46,756 nucleotides of DNA, taken from Amycolatopsis echigonensis (GTDB taxonomy: Bacteria; Actinomycetota; Actinomycetes; Mycobacteriales; Pseudonocardiaceae). Below are positions 17,191 to 26,800 of this stretch, piece after piece; positions within the stretch are counted from its first letter, which is position 1, and every line of letters starts with the position of its first letter. The notes under the pieces were generated by a model that worked only from the letters and a program-made list of their open reading frames with translations, ran no database searches and had not been told where the DNA came from. The DNA lies in NCBI RefSeq assembly GCF_014174495.1, contig NZ_JACJHR010000073.1, positions 1 through 46,756 on the forward strand, given 5' to 3'. A program made the translations under genes and the position numbers.

Positions 17191-17352
17191 GCGCACTCCC
17201 TGGCTGGCGAACGATGCCGTAGTCCAGCACGTTGCCTCGCCGCGAACGACCAACCGCGTCACCGCACCGGCGCGAGCCATTCCCCGACCTCGCGCTGACG
17301 CGGTTCGCGGGCCAGCCGAAGCCGGGACGCCGTCGTGCGGCAGGTGCGGCTC

Positions 17353-18447
17353 CTAGGCCTCCCAGTCGGCGAGGACTTTTTCCGTGTCCGCGCCCGGGAC
17401 CGGCGGCGAGGACGGCGTATCCGGTGTGCTGCGCGAAAACCGCGGCGCCGGGGCGGGCTGGACGATCCCGTCCAGCGTGATCAGGCCGGACCGCGCGGCG
17501 ATGTGCGGGTGCTGGGGAGCCTCGTCGGGCGCGAGGACTGGCGTGACGCACGCGTCGGTGCCGTCGAAGACCTCGGCCCATTCGTCGCGCGTCCGAGTCA
17601 GGAACACGCGGGTGAAGGTGGCGCGGAGGGTGGGCCAGCCGTCGCGGTCGAGTTGCGGCGGGAGGTCTTCCGCCGCGAGGCCGAGGCCGTTCAGGAGAGC
17701 CGCGTAGAACTGCGGTTCCAGGGAACCGACGGCGACGTAACGGCCGTCCGCGCAGACATACGTGTCGTAGAACGGCGCACCGCCGTCCAGGAGGTTCGTG
17801 CCGCGTTCGTCGGACCAGGAACCCAAGCCGCGCAAGGCCCACATCATCTGGGAGAGCACGTTCGCGCCGTCGACCATCGCCGCGTCCACGACCTGGCCGC
17901 GTCCGGTCCGGCCGCATTCCCACAACGCCGCGAGCACACCCGCGATCAGGAACATCGATCCGCCGCCGAAGTCGCCGACCAGGTTGAGCGGCGGCACCGG
18001 ACGTTCGCCCGCGCGGCCGATCGCGTGCAGCACGCCGGTGAGGCCCAGGTAGTTGATGTCGTGCCCGGCGCGCTGGGCGAGCGGGCCGTCCTGGCCCCAG
18101 CCGGTCATCCGGCCGTAGACCAAGCGGGGGTTGCACGCGAAGCAGTCGTCCGGCCCGACGCCGAGCCGTTCGGTGACGCCCGGGCGCAGGCCCTCGATCA
18201 GCACGTCCGCCTTCGCCGCGAGCCGCAGGACGAGTTCGCGGCCTTCGGAGGTCTTGAGGTCCGCGGCGACCGAGCGGCGGCCGCGCAGCAGCGGGTCCGG
18301 TTTGCCGCCGCTGAGGTCGAGCGATCCGGAAGGCCGTTCCACGCGGACGACGTCCGCGCCCAGGTCGGCGAGCACCATGCACGCGTGCGGCCCCGGCCCG
18401 ATTCCGGCCAGTTCGACGACTTTCAGCCCGCTCAACGGTCCCGCCAC
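17353..18447 (-). CDS. CaiB/BaiF CoA-transferase family, alpha-methylacyl-CoA racemase-like
   Basis: A 364-residue family III CoA-transferase fold enzyme. 'LSGLKVVELAGIGPGPHACM' and 'LADLGADVVRVERPSG' are diagnostic. 'GHDINYLGLTGVLHAIGR' (H129) and 'PPLNLVGDFGGGSMFLIAG' (D159) line up with H126 and D156, the acid/base pair of mycobacterial alpha-methylacyl-CoA racemase (MCR). Racemisation of 2-methyl-branched acyl-CoAs, as in branched lipid or sterol side-chain degradation, is the best guess over CoA transfer. The ATG has GAGGAG upstream. It appears to be a single-gene unit. Confidence 0.92.
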   Translation of the reverse strand: MAGPLSGLKVVELAGIGPGPHACMVLADLGADVVRVERPSGSLDLSGGKPDPLLRGRRSVAADLKTSEGRELVLRLAAKADVLIEGLRPGVTERLGVGPDDCFACNPRLVYGRMTGWGQDGPLAQRAGHDINYLGLTGVLHAIGRAGERPVPPLNLVGDFGGGSMFLIAGVLAALWECGRTGRGQVVDAAMVDGANVLSQMMWALRGLGSWSDERGTNLLDGGAPFYDTYVCADGRYVAVGSLEPQFYAALLNGLGLAAEDLPPQLDRDGWPTLRATFTRVFLTRTRDEWAEVFDGTDACVTPVLAPDEAPQHPHIAARSGLITLDGIVQPAPAPRFSRSTPDTPSSPPVPGADTEKVLADWEA

Positions 18448-18656
18448 ATGTCCTCCTCGGCTCCGGCGCCCTGCGGCGGCGACCCTACCGGCCGCCCCGG
18501 CCCGGACCCGGGCGTGTGGGGTAACCCACCCGTGGCCCGACCCGGGCAGAACCGGCGCCGCGCCTCACCCGAACCGGGGACTGGCGTCTCGCTGCCGCGC
18601 CCGTCGGGTACCCGGCTGGTATCCATGGGTCACGAATGGATCAAGGAGGAATTTAG

Positions 18657-19400
18657 ATGAGCTTTTTCGACCAGGCCAAGGACAAGATCCAGGAATTCGC
18701 GGGCAACAACCCGGACAAAGTCGGCCAGGGCATCGACAAGGCCGCCGAATTCGCCGACCAGAAAACGGGCGGCCAGCACGGCGACCAGATCCGCCAGGGC
18801 GCGGACAAGCTGAAGGAAAACTTCGGCGGCGGCCAGCAGGGCGGCCAGGAACAGGGCGGCGGCCAGCAGCAGGGAGGCTTCGACCAGGGCGGCCAGGGCG
18901 GCCAGCAGCAGGGCGGTTTCGAGCAGGGCGGCCAGCAGGGCGGCTTCGGCGAGGGTCGCGGCCAGCAGGGCGGCGGCCAGCAAGGCGGATTCGGCCAGGG
19001 CGACGAGGGCGGCTTCGGCCAGGGCGGCCAGCAGCAAGGCGGGTTCGGCCAGGGCGGCGGACACCAGGGCGGACACCAAGGTGGACACCAGGGCGGCCAG
19101 GGCGGCTACGAGCAGGGCGGCCAGGGCGGTTTCGGCCAGGGCGAGCAGGGCGGCTACGGCGAAGGCCGCGGCCAGCAAGGCGGTTTCGGCCAGGGCGAGC
19201 AGGGCGGCTACGGCGAGGGCCGCGGCCAGCAAGGTGGCTTTGGCCAGGGCGAACGGGGCGGCTACGAACAAGGCGGCCAGGGCGGTTTCCAGCAGGGCGG
19301 CCAGGGCGGCTACGAGCAGGGCGGCCAGCAGGGTTTCGAGCAGGGCGGTCAGCAGGGCGGCTACGACCAGGGCGAGCAGCAGTGGGGCAACCAGCAGTAA
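18657..19400 (+). CDS. MT0933-antitoxin-like head with Gly/Gln-rich repeat tail
   Basis: A 247-residue protein in two parts. Residues 1-58 (MSFFDQAKDKIQEF, 'KVGQGIDKAAEFADQKTGG', 'IRQGADKLKEN') match the short helical actinobacterial family annotated as antitoxin (MT0933/Rv0909-like), normally only about 60-90 residues long. Residues 59-247 are almost entirely G, Q, F/Y, E and a few R, D and H, in units such as GGFGQGEQ and GGYGEGRGQQ, with a GHQGGHQGGHQGG run. Such QGG[FY] tails are intrinsically disordered and may self-associate. There is no signal peptide or membrane segment and no toxin gene next door. AAGGAGGA at 18643 supports the ATG. Function unknown. Confidence 0.85.
   Translation: MSFFDQAKDKIQEFAGNNPDKVGQGIDKAAEFADQKTGGQHGDQIRQGADKLKENFGGGQQGGQEQGGGQQQGGFDQGGQGGQQQGGFEQGGQQGGFGEGRGQQGGGQQGGFGQGDEGGFGQGGQQQGGFGQGGGHQGGHQGGHQGGQGGYEQGGQGGFGQGEQGGYGEGRGQQGGFGQGEQGGYGEGRGQQGGFGQGERGGYEQGGQGGFQQGGQGGYEQGGQQGFEQGGQQGGYDQGEQQWGNQQ
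19125..19232 (+). repeat. 54-bp tandem duplication inside the Gly/Gln gene
   Basis: Two consecutive 54-bp copies (19125-19178 and 19179-19232) encode GGFGQGEQGGYGEGRGQQ twice and differ at one base (GAA versus GAG for Glu). The near identity points to a recent, in-frame duplication, so tail length probably varies between strains. Confidence 0.9.
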
Positions 19401-19446
19401 CAACGGCTTTTCCGGCCTGAGTTACGGTGCCGAGCACGTCCAAGAC

Positions 19447-19944
19447 GAGCCGCGCGCGTCAACGCCCACCGGCGAGCCACGCGCGTCTAACGTCGACGGG
19501 GCGAACCACCAGCAACAGCGTCCACGGGCGAACCATGCGCCTCAACGTCCGCGACGAGCGCGTCAATGTCCGCAAGGAATCGCTCGTCAACGTCCGGGGC
19601 GAACCGCGCGCATCAGCGTCCGCGGCGAACCACCGCAACGTCCACGCGAGCAACGCGCATTCAGTGTCTACGGCGAACCACGCCCAAGGAGCGTCCGTGG
19701 CGGGTCAACCTCCACGGGCACACCGCGTGCGTCAACGGCCGTCGCGGACCGCGCGTCAACGTCCACGGCGGACCACGCACAAGAGCGTCCGTGGTGGGCC
19801 GCGGGTCAACGTCCATGGGCGCACCGCGTGCGTCAACGTTCGTCGCGGACGCGCGTCAACGTCCGCCGCGAACGGCGGGCATCGGCGTCTGTTGCGAACC
19901 ACGCGTCACATCGCGACAAGCGAGCCGCGTCAGACCGGTAATCG
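19447..19944. repeat. Degenerate minisatellite, about 20 units of roughly 25 bp
   Basis: Reading from 19447, about twenty units of 18-29 bp follow one another. Each starts GARCCRC and carries a core close to GCGTCAACGTCC, followed by RCGGC. No two units are identical and length varies, so this is not a CRISPR array. All three forward frames stay largely open across it, because units are rarely multiples of three and lack stops, but no consistent protein repeat results. It begins about 46 bp after the stop of the Gly/Gln repeat gene and ends before the terminator at 20005. Confidence 0.85.
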
Positions 19945-20004
19945 TCAGGCTGTAGTCAGACCTCATCCGGCGAGCTAAGCGAAGGACGCATCGAGCGAGA
20001 CGGG

Positions 20005-20070
20005 GCGGCATTTTCCGCGCAGTTTCCGGCGTGTTTACCCGGAGAGCGCGAAAATGCCGCTCCGTTTTTC
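20005..20070 (+). terminator. Rho-independent terminator after minisatellite
   Basis: GCGGCATTTTC (20005-20015), a bulged C and GCGC (to 20020) pair with GCGC (20046-20049) and GAAAATGCCGC (20050-20060), followed by TCCGTTTTT. The loop can fold into a small CCGG stem. It would end transcription coming from the Gly/Gln gene across the minisatellite, and on the other strand that of the methyltransferase. Confidence 0.7.
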
Positions 20071-20138
20071 CGTCCGACGCGCTACCCCGCCGAATCTATT
20101 TCACGATCCCGCCGCCCCAGCGCGATTTCCAGCCCCGC

Positions 20139-20771
20139 TCAGCCGGGTTTGCGGGCCGAGATCAGGACGTGTTCCTCCGGCTCCGTCCCCGGCGTCTCCG
20201 GCTCGAACGTCTCCTCCCGGGTCCCGGTCACCTCCAGTCCGGCCGCATGCACCCGCTCGACCAGCGCGTCCACCGGGAAGCTCGTCACCCGGATCGAGTG
20301 GCCGAGGAACTCGATCGGCACGTCCTCGATATCAGCGGGCACGGTCACCAGCGCGAACCTTCCGCCCGGCGCCAGCCAGCCGGCGATGCGGCCGAGGACC
20401 CTCTCTGTCTCGGCCCTCGACAGCTGCACGAACGAGAAGAACGCGCACACCGCGTCCCACGAGCCCGGAGCTGTCTCCCATTCCCGCACGTCAGCCCGCA
20501 CGAACTCAGCGCCGGGCACCTGTTCGCGGGCGATCCGCACCATCTCCGCCGACACGTCGATCCCGGTCACCCGATGTCCCGCGGCAACCAGCTCCGCCGC
20601 CGCGGGACGGCCGGTCCCGCTGCCGATGTCGAGCACGCGCGCCGACGGCGGCAGGACCTCGATCAACTCCCGTACCGCCGCGTCCACCACCGGCCGGCGG
20701 CCGAACGCCTCCTCATAGCCAGCGCCGATCGCGTCGAACAGTTCCGCCGCGGTGGTCAGCTCCTCGGACAT
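20139..20771 (-). CDS. Class I SAM-dependent methyltransferase
   Basis: A 210-residue Rossmann-fold methyltransferase. Motif I is 'ARVLDIGSGTGRPAAAELVA', followed by 'GHRVTGIDVSAEMVRIAREQ' (acidic residue binding the ribose), 'EFVRADVREWET' (adenine contact) and 'GWLAPGGRFALVTVPADIED'. This is the general UbiE/type-11 layout. The acceptor is unknown. The ATG at 20771 has GGGAG just upstream. The ornithine-cyclodeaminase-like gene lies 60 bp upstream on the same strand, so the two may form one unit. Confidence 0.92.
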   Translation of the reverse strand: MSEELTTAAELFDAIGAGYEEAFGRRPVVDAAVRELIEVLPPSARVLDIGSGTGRPAAAELVAAGHRVTGIDVSAEMVRIAREQVPGAEFVRADVREWETAPGSWDAVCAFFSFVQLSRAETERVLGRIAGWLAPGGRFALVTVPADIEDVPIEFLGHSIRVTSFPVDALVERVHAAGLEVTGTREETFEPETPGTEPEEHVLISARKPG

Positions 20772-20830
20772 CCCAGTCTCCCCTCGCCGTCGAAGAAGCC
20801 CAGGCTATCCGCCCCCACCGACAATTCCGG

Positions 20831-21715
20831 TCACTCGGCAGCTTCGTAGACGGCCGCGGCGACGACCAGGTCCTCCCAAGCCATCCCGACGCTCTTGAAC
20901 ACCCGAGGCCCCGCTCCCACGGCATGCCCCGAAGCCAGTGCCGCGAGCGAGACAAGATCATCCAAGGCGAGCACACCGGATTCCCTTGCCAGCACTACCT
21001 CCCCAGCCTCGCTAGCAGCCGCGCCGATTCCCTCAACGACCACAGTGGACCGTCCAATGAGGACATCGTCGACTTCCCGCGCCTCAGGTTCATGCGAGCC
21101 AACGGCCACGACGACGGCGTGCTCGGGCACCTTGGCACCGTCGAACACCGGGGTCCGCGAAGAGGTGCAGCAGGCAACGAGATCAGCTGAGGCCACGTCG
21201 TCCGGCGTGCCGACCCGGGCGAACGGGTACTGCGCGGCAAAGGCTCGCGTCCGCTCCGAATTCCGGCCGACCACCACCACGTCCCGCAGAGATCGCACCG
21301 CCCGGAAAGCCTCGATGTGACTCCGCGCCTGCGGCCCCGTCCCGAACACCACGAGCCGTTCCGCGTCCGGCACCGCGAGCAGATCCGCCGCGACCGCGGA
21401 GACGGCCGCCGTGCGCACCGAAGTGAGCGCGACGCCGTCCAGCAGCGCTATCGGCGTGAGCGTCTGGCCGTCCATCAGGAGGTAGTGCCCCTGGATCCGC
21501 GGCAGTCCCCGAGCCGGGTTGTCCGGCGCGACGGACGCGACCTTGACCCCGGCGAAGCGGTCCCAGAACGCGGGCATCAGCAGGAACTGCCCGGGGGGCA
21601 CGGGCACGACGGACCGCGGCGGGTCCTCGTCCGGGTCGAGGCCGTCGGCGAGGGCCGCGCGGACGGCGTCGACGGCTTGCTGCACGGTCGGCCGGGCATC
21701 AAGGAGCAATCGCAC
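20831..21715 (-). CDS. Ornithine cyclodeaminase / mu-crystallin family protein
   Basis: NAD(P)-dependent enzyme of about 294 residues. The segment 'GVKVASVAPDNPARGLPRIQ' then 'GHYLLMDGQTLTPIALLDGV' and 'LTSVRTAAVSAVAADLLA' is the family substrate and fold signature. 'RLVVFGTGPQARSHIEAFRA' is the dinucleotide-binding GxGxQA. Members include ornithine cyclodeaminase, alanine dehydrogenase and ketimine reductases; which one this is cannot be said. I chose the GTG at 21715, since the longer frame's first 17 residues do not look like the family. The start is uncertain because no clear ribosome-binding site is visible. It is divergent from the GntR-MFS operon. Confidence 0.9.
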   Translation of the reverse strand: MRLLLDARPTVQQAVDAVRAALADGLDPDEDPPRSVVPVPPGQFLLMPAFWDRFAGVKVASVAPDNPARGLPRIQGHYLLMDGQTLTPIALLDGVALTSVRTAAVSAVAADLLAVPDAERLVVFGTGPQARSHIEAFRAVRSLRDVVVVGRNSERTRAFAAQYPFARVGTPDDVASADLVACCTSSRTPVFDGAKVPEHAVVVAVGSHEPEAREVDDVLIGRSTVVVEGIGAAASEAGEVVLARESGVLALDDLVSLAALASGHAVGAGPRVFKSVGMAWEDLVVAAAVYEAAE

Positions 21716-21788
21716 GCCAGCGAGGATCGCACAGGGCCCCGACAGAACTGCTGAGCCGCAGGTCACAACACCTTAGATACAAGCTGGG

Positions 21789-22448
21789 ATGCATGTTAGC
21801 GTCGCTCCTGTGAACGCTCTGAAACCCGCCGCCGACCGCGCCTACGAGCTCACCAAGGAACTCGTGCTCACCGGCGAGCTGCCCGGCGGACACCTGTTCA
21901 GCGAGGGCGAGATCGCCGAGCGCCTCGGGGTGAGCCGCACTCCGGTGCGCGAGGCGTTCCTGCGGCTGCAGGTCGAGGGACTGCTCAACTTGATCCCGAA
22001 GCGCGGCGCGATCGTCGTGCCGGTCACCCCGGGAGAAGCGGAGGACGTCCTCGAAGCCCGTGAGGCCGTCGAAAGCGCCGCGGTACAGCGGCTCGGCCGC
22101 CGCCCGGAGCTGATCCCGGACGCGCTCGAGCAGCTGCGCGCGGTGCTGGACACCCAACGCCGACACGCCGAAGCGGGCGACGTGCCCGCGTTCGCCGAAG
22201 CCGACGAGCTGTTCCACCGCACGATCGTCGCCGCTGGCGGCAACGCGCTGCTGCTCAGCTTTTACACCACCCTCGCCGACCGGCAGCGCCGGATGAACGT
22301 CCACGCGCTCGCGCCGATCCCGGCCCGCCTGCCGCGGGTCGTCGGCGAGCACGAACAACTGCTCACCATCATCGCGGAGGCCGAGACGAAGGCCGACACC
22401 TTCGCCCCGGCCCTGCGAGCCCACTTGGATTCGGTGCACCGTCGATGA
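21789..22448 (+). CDS. GntR family regulator, FadR/FCD type
   Basis: A 219-residue regulator. The winged-helix domain 'AYELTKELVLTGELPGGHLF' with 'GEIAERLGVSRTPVREAFLR' is followed by an all-helical FCD domain ('EARE', 'LFHRTIVAAGGNALLLSFY', 'EHEQLLTIIAEAETK') whose Asp/His residues usually bind a metal and an organic acid. Start is uncertain: the ATG at 21789 or the GTG at 21810 (V8), neither with a good ribosome-binding site. Its stop overlaps the MFS start by 4 bp (ATGA), making regulator and transporter one operon. It likely also controls the divergent cyclodeaminase-like gene. Confidence 0.92.
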   Translation: MHVSVAPVNALKPAADRAYELTKELVLTGELPGGHLFSEGEIAERLGVSRTPVREAFLRLQVEGLLNLIPKRGAIVVPVTPGEAEDVLEAREAVESAAVQRLGRRPELIPDALEQLRAVLDTQRRHAEAGDVPAFAEADELFHRTIVAAGGNALLLSFYTTLADRQRRMNVHALAPIPARLPRVVGEHEQLLTIIAEAETKADTFAPALRAHLDSVHRR

Positions 22449-23659
22449 CCGCTACCGCCGACCGCGCTCCCCTGCCCGAAACGACCACGCTCCCGGCCTG
22501 GTTCCCGGCCGCCGCCGCGGTGTTCGCGTGCGGCTGGGGCGGCAACCAGTTCACCCCGCTGCTCGTGATGTACCACGCCGCGGGCTACTCCGCGTTCACC
22601 GTCGACGCCCTGCTCGGCGCGTACGTCGTCGGCCTCGTGCCGGGACTGCTGCTGTCCGGCGGACTGTCCAATCGGTACGGTCGCCGCCCGGTGATGTTCG
22701 CCGGCACCGTGCTGTCGCTGCTGGCGAGCATGCTGCTGGCGCTCGGCCCGCTCGGCGTCGCGTGGATCGCCGCCGGCCGGTTCCTCGCCGGCATCGCGGT
22801 CGCGGTCGCGATGGCCGTGGGCTCTACCTGGATCAAGGAACTCGCCGACGCCGACCCGTACAGCGCGGCCGACACGGGCACCCGGCGCGCCGCGCTGTGC
22901 CTCACGCTCGGGCTCGGCATCGGCCCGGGCGTCGCCGGAGTGCTCGCGCAATGGGGGCCGTGGCCGATGGTGCTCCCCTATCTGGTCCACATCGGACTCG
23001 CGCTGGTCTCGCTGGCCGCGGTCACGCGCAGTCCGGAAACGCTCGCTGTCCGGACCGCGTCGGTCCGCGCCGCGCTGCCCGCCACCGCGAGGCATCCGCG
23101 ATTCCGCCGCGTCATCCTGCCCGCGGCACCGTGGATCTTCGGCTCGTGCGGCGTCGCGTACGCGATCCTTCCGCAGCTGGTCGAGCACCAAACCGGGTCG
23201 TGGGCGCTGGCCTATTCCACTTTGCTCACCGTCTGCGCGATCGGCGCGGGAGTCGGGATCCAGCCGATCGCCAAGCGGGTCGACCGCGCCACCAGCGCCC
23301 GGGCCGTGCTCACCGGGATGACGGTGCTCTGCGTCGGCCTCGTCTTGAGCGTCTTCGCCGCGGCACGGGAATCGCCGTGGATCGCTCTCGGCGCGGCGGT
23401 CGTGCTGGGCGCCGCTTACGGCATCGTGGTGGTGTCCGGGCTGCTGGAATTGCAACGTCTCGCCCGGCCGGGCGAAATCGCGGAACTCACCGGCGTGTAC
23501 TACGCGCTGGCGTATGTCGGATTCCTCTTGCCGTCGCTTTTGGCGGCCCTGAACGGAGTAGCGGGCTACCCGGTGCTGCTCGCCTGCGTCGCGGCGGTCG
23601 CCATCGCGGGAACCCTTGTGGTGACCCGGCACTCGCGCCGGCACCTGCCGCAGAACTGA
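22445..23659 (+). CDS. MFS transporter co-transcribed with GntR regulator
   Basis: A 404-residue twelve-helix major facilitator. The loop 2-3 motif is 'GGLSNRYGRRPVMFAGTVLS' (GxLxxRxGRR), and 'GRFLAGIAVAVAMAVGSTWI' corresponds to helix 4. It opens 'LPAWFPAAAAVFACGWGGNQ'. The substrate is unknown. Coupling to an FCD-type regulator suggests uptake or export of a small organic acid or a toxic metabolite sensed by that regulator. It ends at the hairpin at 23667. Confidence 0.93.
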   Translation: MTATADRAPLPETTTLPAWFPAAAAVFACGWGGNQFTPLLVMYHAAGYSAFTVDALLGAYVVGLVPGLLLSGGLSNRYGRRPVMFAGTVLSLLASMLLALGPLGVAWIAAGRFLAGIAVAVAMAVGSTWIKELADADPYSAADTGTRRAALCLTLGLGIGPGVAGVLAQWGPWPMVLPYLVHIGLALVSLAAVTRSPETLAVRTASVRAALPATARHPRFRRVILPAAPWIFGSCGVAYAILPQLVEHQTGSWALAYSTLLTVCAIGAGVGIQPIAKRVDRATSARAVLTGMTVLCVGLVLSVFAAARESPWIALGAAVVLGAAYGIVVVSGLLELQRLARPGEIAELTGVYYALAYVGFLLPSLLAALNGVAGYPVLLACVAAVAIAGTLVVTRHSRRHLPQN

Positions 23660-23666
23660 CCCCGAT

Positions 23667-23722
23667 TCCGGCAAACGGGACCGAAGGCGCCAACGCGCGG
23701 AAATTCGGTCCTGTTTGCCGGA
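23667..23722 (+). terminator. Terminator after MFS gene
   Basis: A 19-bp stem: the arm at 23667-23685 (TCCGGCAAAC...) pairs with 23704-23722 with one G-T wobble, leaving an 18-nt loop. TTTGTTT follows. Long, almost perfect stems of this kind often recur as intergenic elements; that was not testable here. Confidence 0.8.
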
Positions 23723-23866
23723 TTTGTTTCCCACTATTGTCGCTTGTGGATCGCGAAGGAGTCGGAAAGAGTTCCCCTACTGGGAAATCGGACGCGGCAC
23801 GAATGCGCCCGATTTCGTCGGGGCCGGTAACTCACGAACCCTTCTAGCAGGAAGTGGGAACTGCAC

Positions 23867-26800
23867 ATGGGGCGTTCCTCGCGATCCGTTCGCGCCCTGG
23901 TCATGGCTGCGACCGGCAGCCTGGTGCTGGCCGGGGTCACCCAGCCGGCGCAGGCTGCCTCGCCAGCCGCGTCGGCCGACACCACGCCGCAATCGGTGAT
24001 CGTCGTCCTCGCGGACCAGCTGCCCAGCGCGCCGCCCACCAAGGCGGCCTCGGACACTCGCCGCGCCAAGGCCACCCAAGAACAGGACTCGGTGCTCGCC
24101 AAGCTCGCGGGCGCGGCACCCGCGAAGGTCAAGCATTTCGCACTGGGCAACGCTTTCTCCGCCACCGTCACGCCCGCGCAGGCCGCGCAGCTCGCGCACG
24201 ACCCGGCGGTCGCGCAGGTGCTGCCGGACAGCAAGGTGACGCTGCCGGACGCCAAACCGAGCGCTCCGGCCGCCGCGCCGAAGGCAGGCGGACCGGCCTC
24301 GCCGGCCACCCCGAACGCGATCTGCCCGGCCGATCCGGCGAAACCGTTGCTGGAGCCCGAAGCGCTGACGTCGATCCGCGCGTACAGCACCAACGGCGGC
24401 AAGAGCGCTTCCGACCTGGCCAATGGCACCGGGGTGAAGGTCGCGTTCCTCGCCGACAACATGGACCCGAACTACGCCGACTTCATCCGTCCCGACGGCA
24501 GCCATGTGTTCTCGGACTACCAGGACTTCTCCGGCGACGGCCCGAACACGACCGACGCCGGGGCCGAGGCCTTCGGCGACGCCTCCTCGATCGCCGCGCA
24601 GGGCGTCGTGGTCCACGACCTGTCGAAGTTCGTGAACGAGAAGCACCCGCTCCCGGCGGGCTGCAACATCGTCGTCAAGGGCGTCGCCCCGGGCGCGAGC
24701 CTGGTCGGCCTCAACGTTTTCGGCCGGACCGCCACGAACTCCGCGGTGCTGCAGGCGATCGACTACGCGGTGACCGTCGACCACGTCGACGTGATCAACG
24801 AGTCGCTCGGCCTCAACCAGTACCCCGATTCCAGCTCCCGCAACCTCTTCCAGGTCTTCAACGACCAGGCCGTGGCCGCGGGCGTCACGGTGACCGCCTC
24901 GAGCGGCGACGCGGGCGTCACGTCCACGATCGGCAGCCCGGCCACCGACCCGCTGGTGATCTCGACCGGCGCGACGACCGACAACCGGCTGTACGCGCAG
25001 ACCGGCTACGCGGCCTTCCCGTTCTCCAACGGGAAGTGGGTGAGCGACAACATCTCCGCGCTGTCGTCGTCCGGCATCACGCAGGACGGCCGCACCATCG
25101 ACCTCGTCGCACCCGGCGAGGGCAACTGGGCCGATTGCGCGCCGGCGTACGCGGAATGCCACAACTTCAACACCGTGCCGCAGCCGACCGACCTCGAATC
25201 GTTCGGCGGCACCAGTGAATCCGCCCCGCTGACCGCGGGCGTTGCCGCACTGGTCATCCAGAGTTACCGCAATTCCCACCACGGTGCGTCGCCGACGCCC
25301 GCACAGGTGAAGCAGATCATCACCAGCACCGCACGCGACCTCAACCTCCCGGCCGACGAGCAGGGCGCTGGCCTTCTCGACGCCCGCGCGGCGGTCGAAG
25401 CGGCGCTCACCGCCACGGGCTCGACCGGGGCACCGGCGGGAGTCGCGTCGAACATCTCGCTGTCGGCTGACCAGCTGACGCTGGAAGGCGCGCCCGGCAG
25501 CACGCAGCAGGCGTCGGTGAACGTCACCAACTCGGGCACCAAGCCGCTGACGGTCAGCACCGGCACGCGGACCTTCGCCCCGATGGGCACGCAGACGCAG
25601 ACCACCGGGTTCGACTCGACGAAGCTGCCGACGTTCCCGTACTTCAACGGCACCAACTGGGCGTACAAGAAGGTCACGTTCTCCGTGCCGAACGGCGCGC
25701 AGCGGCTGCTGGCTCGGATGGCCTGGCAGGGCAGTCCGAAGGCGGTCAACGGCCAGTCCGTCACCCCGGTGGTGCGGCTGACGCTGCTCGCGCCGGACGG
25801 CACTTTCGTCGCCAACAGCCGTCCGCAGGGCGGGGCCGCGACGGCGAACTACGCCAACGTGGACGTCACGCGGCCGGCCGCGGGCACGTGGACCGCGGTG
25901 CTGTACTCGGCGTCCGGACAGGCCGGATACACCGGTGACATCCAGCTGGCGACCACCGCGCAGCGGGCCGTCCCGTACGGCCAGGTGTCGCCGCAGATCC
26001 TGCAGCTCAACCCCGGTCAGACGAAGCCGGTGCACGTCGCGCTGCAGACCCCGGCCAGCGGCGGCGACGCGGACTACTCGATCACCTTCGGCAGCTCCGA
26101 CGGCCACCAGACCAGCGTGTCGGCCGTGCTGCGCGCGCTGATCCCGACGAACCACGGCCCGGGAACCTTCGGCGGCACGATCACCGGCGGCAACGCCCGC
26201 GCGGTGTCGCCCGCGCAGACCTTCTCCTACGAATTCGACGTGCCGCGCGGCAAGCGGGACCTCGACGTCGCGGTGAAGCTGCAGGATCCGGGCACGCTGC
26301 TCGACGGCGTGCTGGTCGACCCGAACGGCGAACTCGCCGACGTGAACAGCAACGCCTTCCTCACCTCGGCCACGACGCTGGGCCAGGGCACCGCGTTGCA
26401 GCTCGTCGACGCCAACCCGCTGCCGGGCCGCTGGCACCTGGTGCTCGTCGTGCAGAACCCGGTGACGGGCAAGCAGATCGACCAGCCGTTCACCGGAACC
26501 GTCGGCTTCGACCAGGCCTCGGCCAGCGCACCCGCGCTGCCGCAGTCCGCGTCGCTCGCGGCGGGCAAGCCGGTGACCGTGCCGGTGACGGTGCGCAACA
26601 CCGGAATCGAGCCAATCGCCATCGGCGTCGACGCGCGCACGAACACCCGGCAAACGCTGCAGCCGCAGCCGATCCAGGGTTCGACCGAGGTCGACCTGCC
26701 GGAGCTGAACACGAACGCTCCGGTGTATTCGATTCCGCCGGAGACGAGCAAGTTCACTGTCGCGACGTCCTCGACCGTGCCCGCACAGGCGGAAATCCAG

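Noticed and set aside
19447..19944. CRISPR array
   Set aside because: Units lack an invariant repeat with unique spacers; both core and intervening bases drift, spacing is only 18-29 bp, and no cas gene is present.
19427..19978. Coding sequence across the minisatellite
   Set aside because: Three forward frames are open at once and unit lengths are not multiples of three, so openness reflects lack of stop-rich sequence; no ribosome-binding site or stable peptide repeat.
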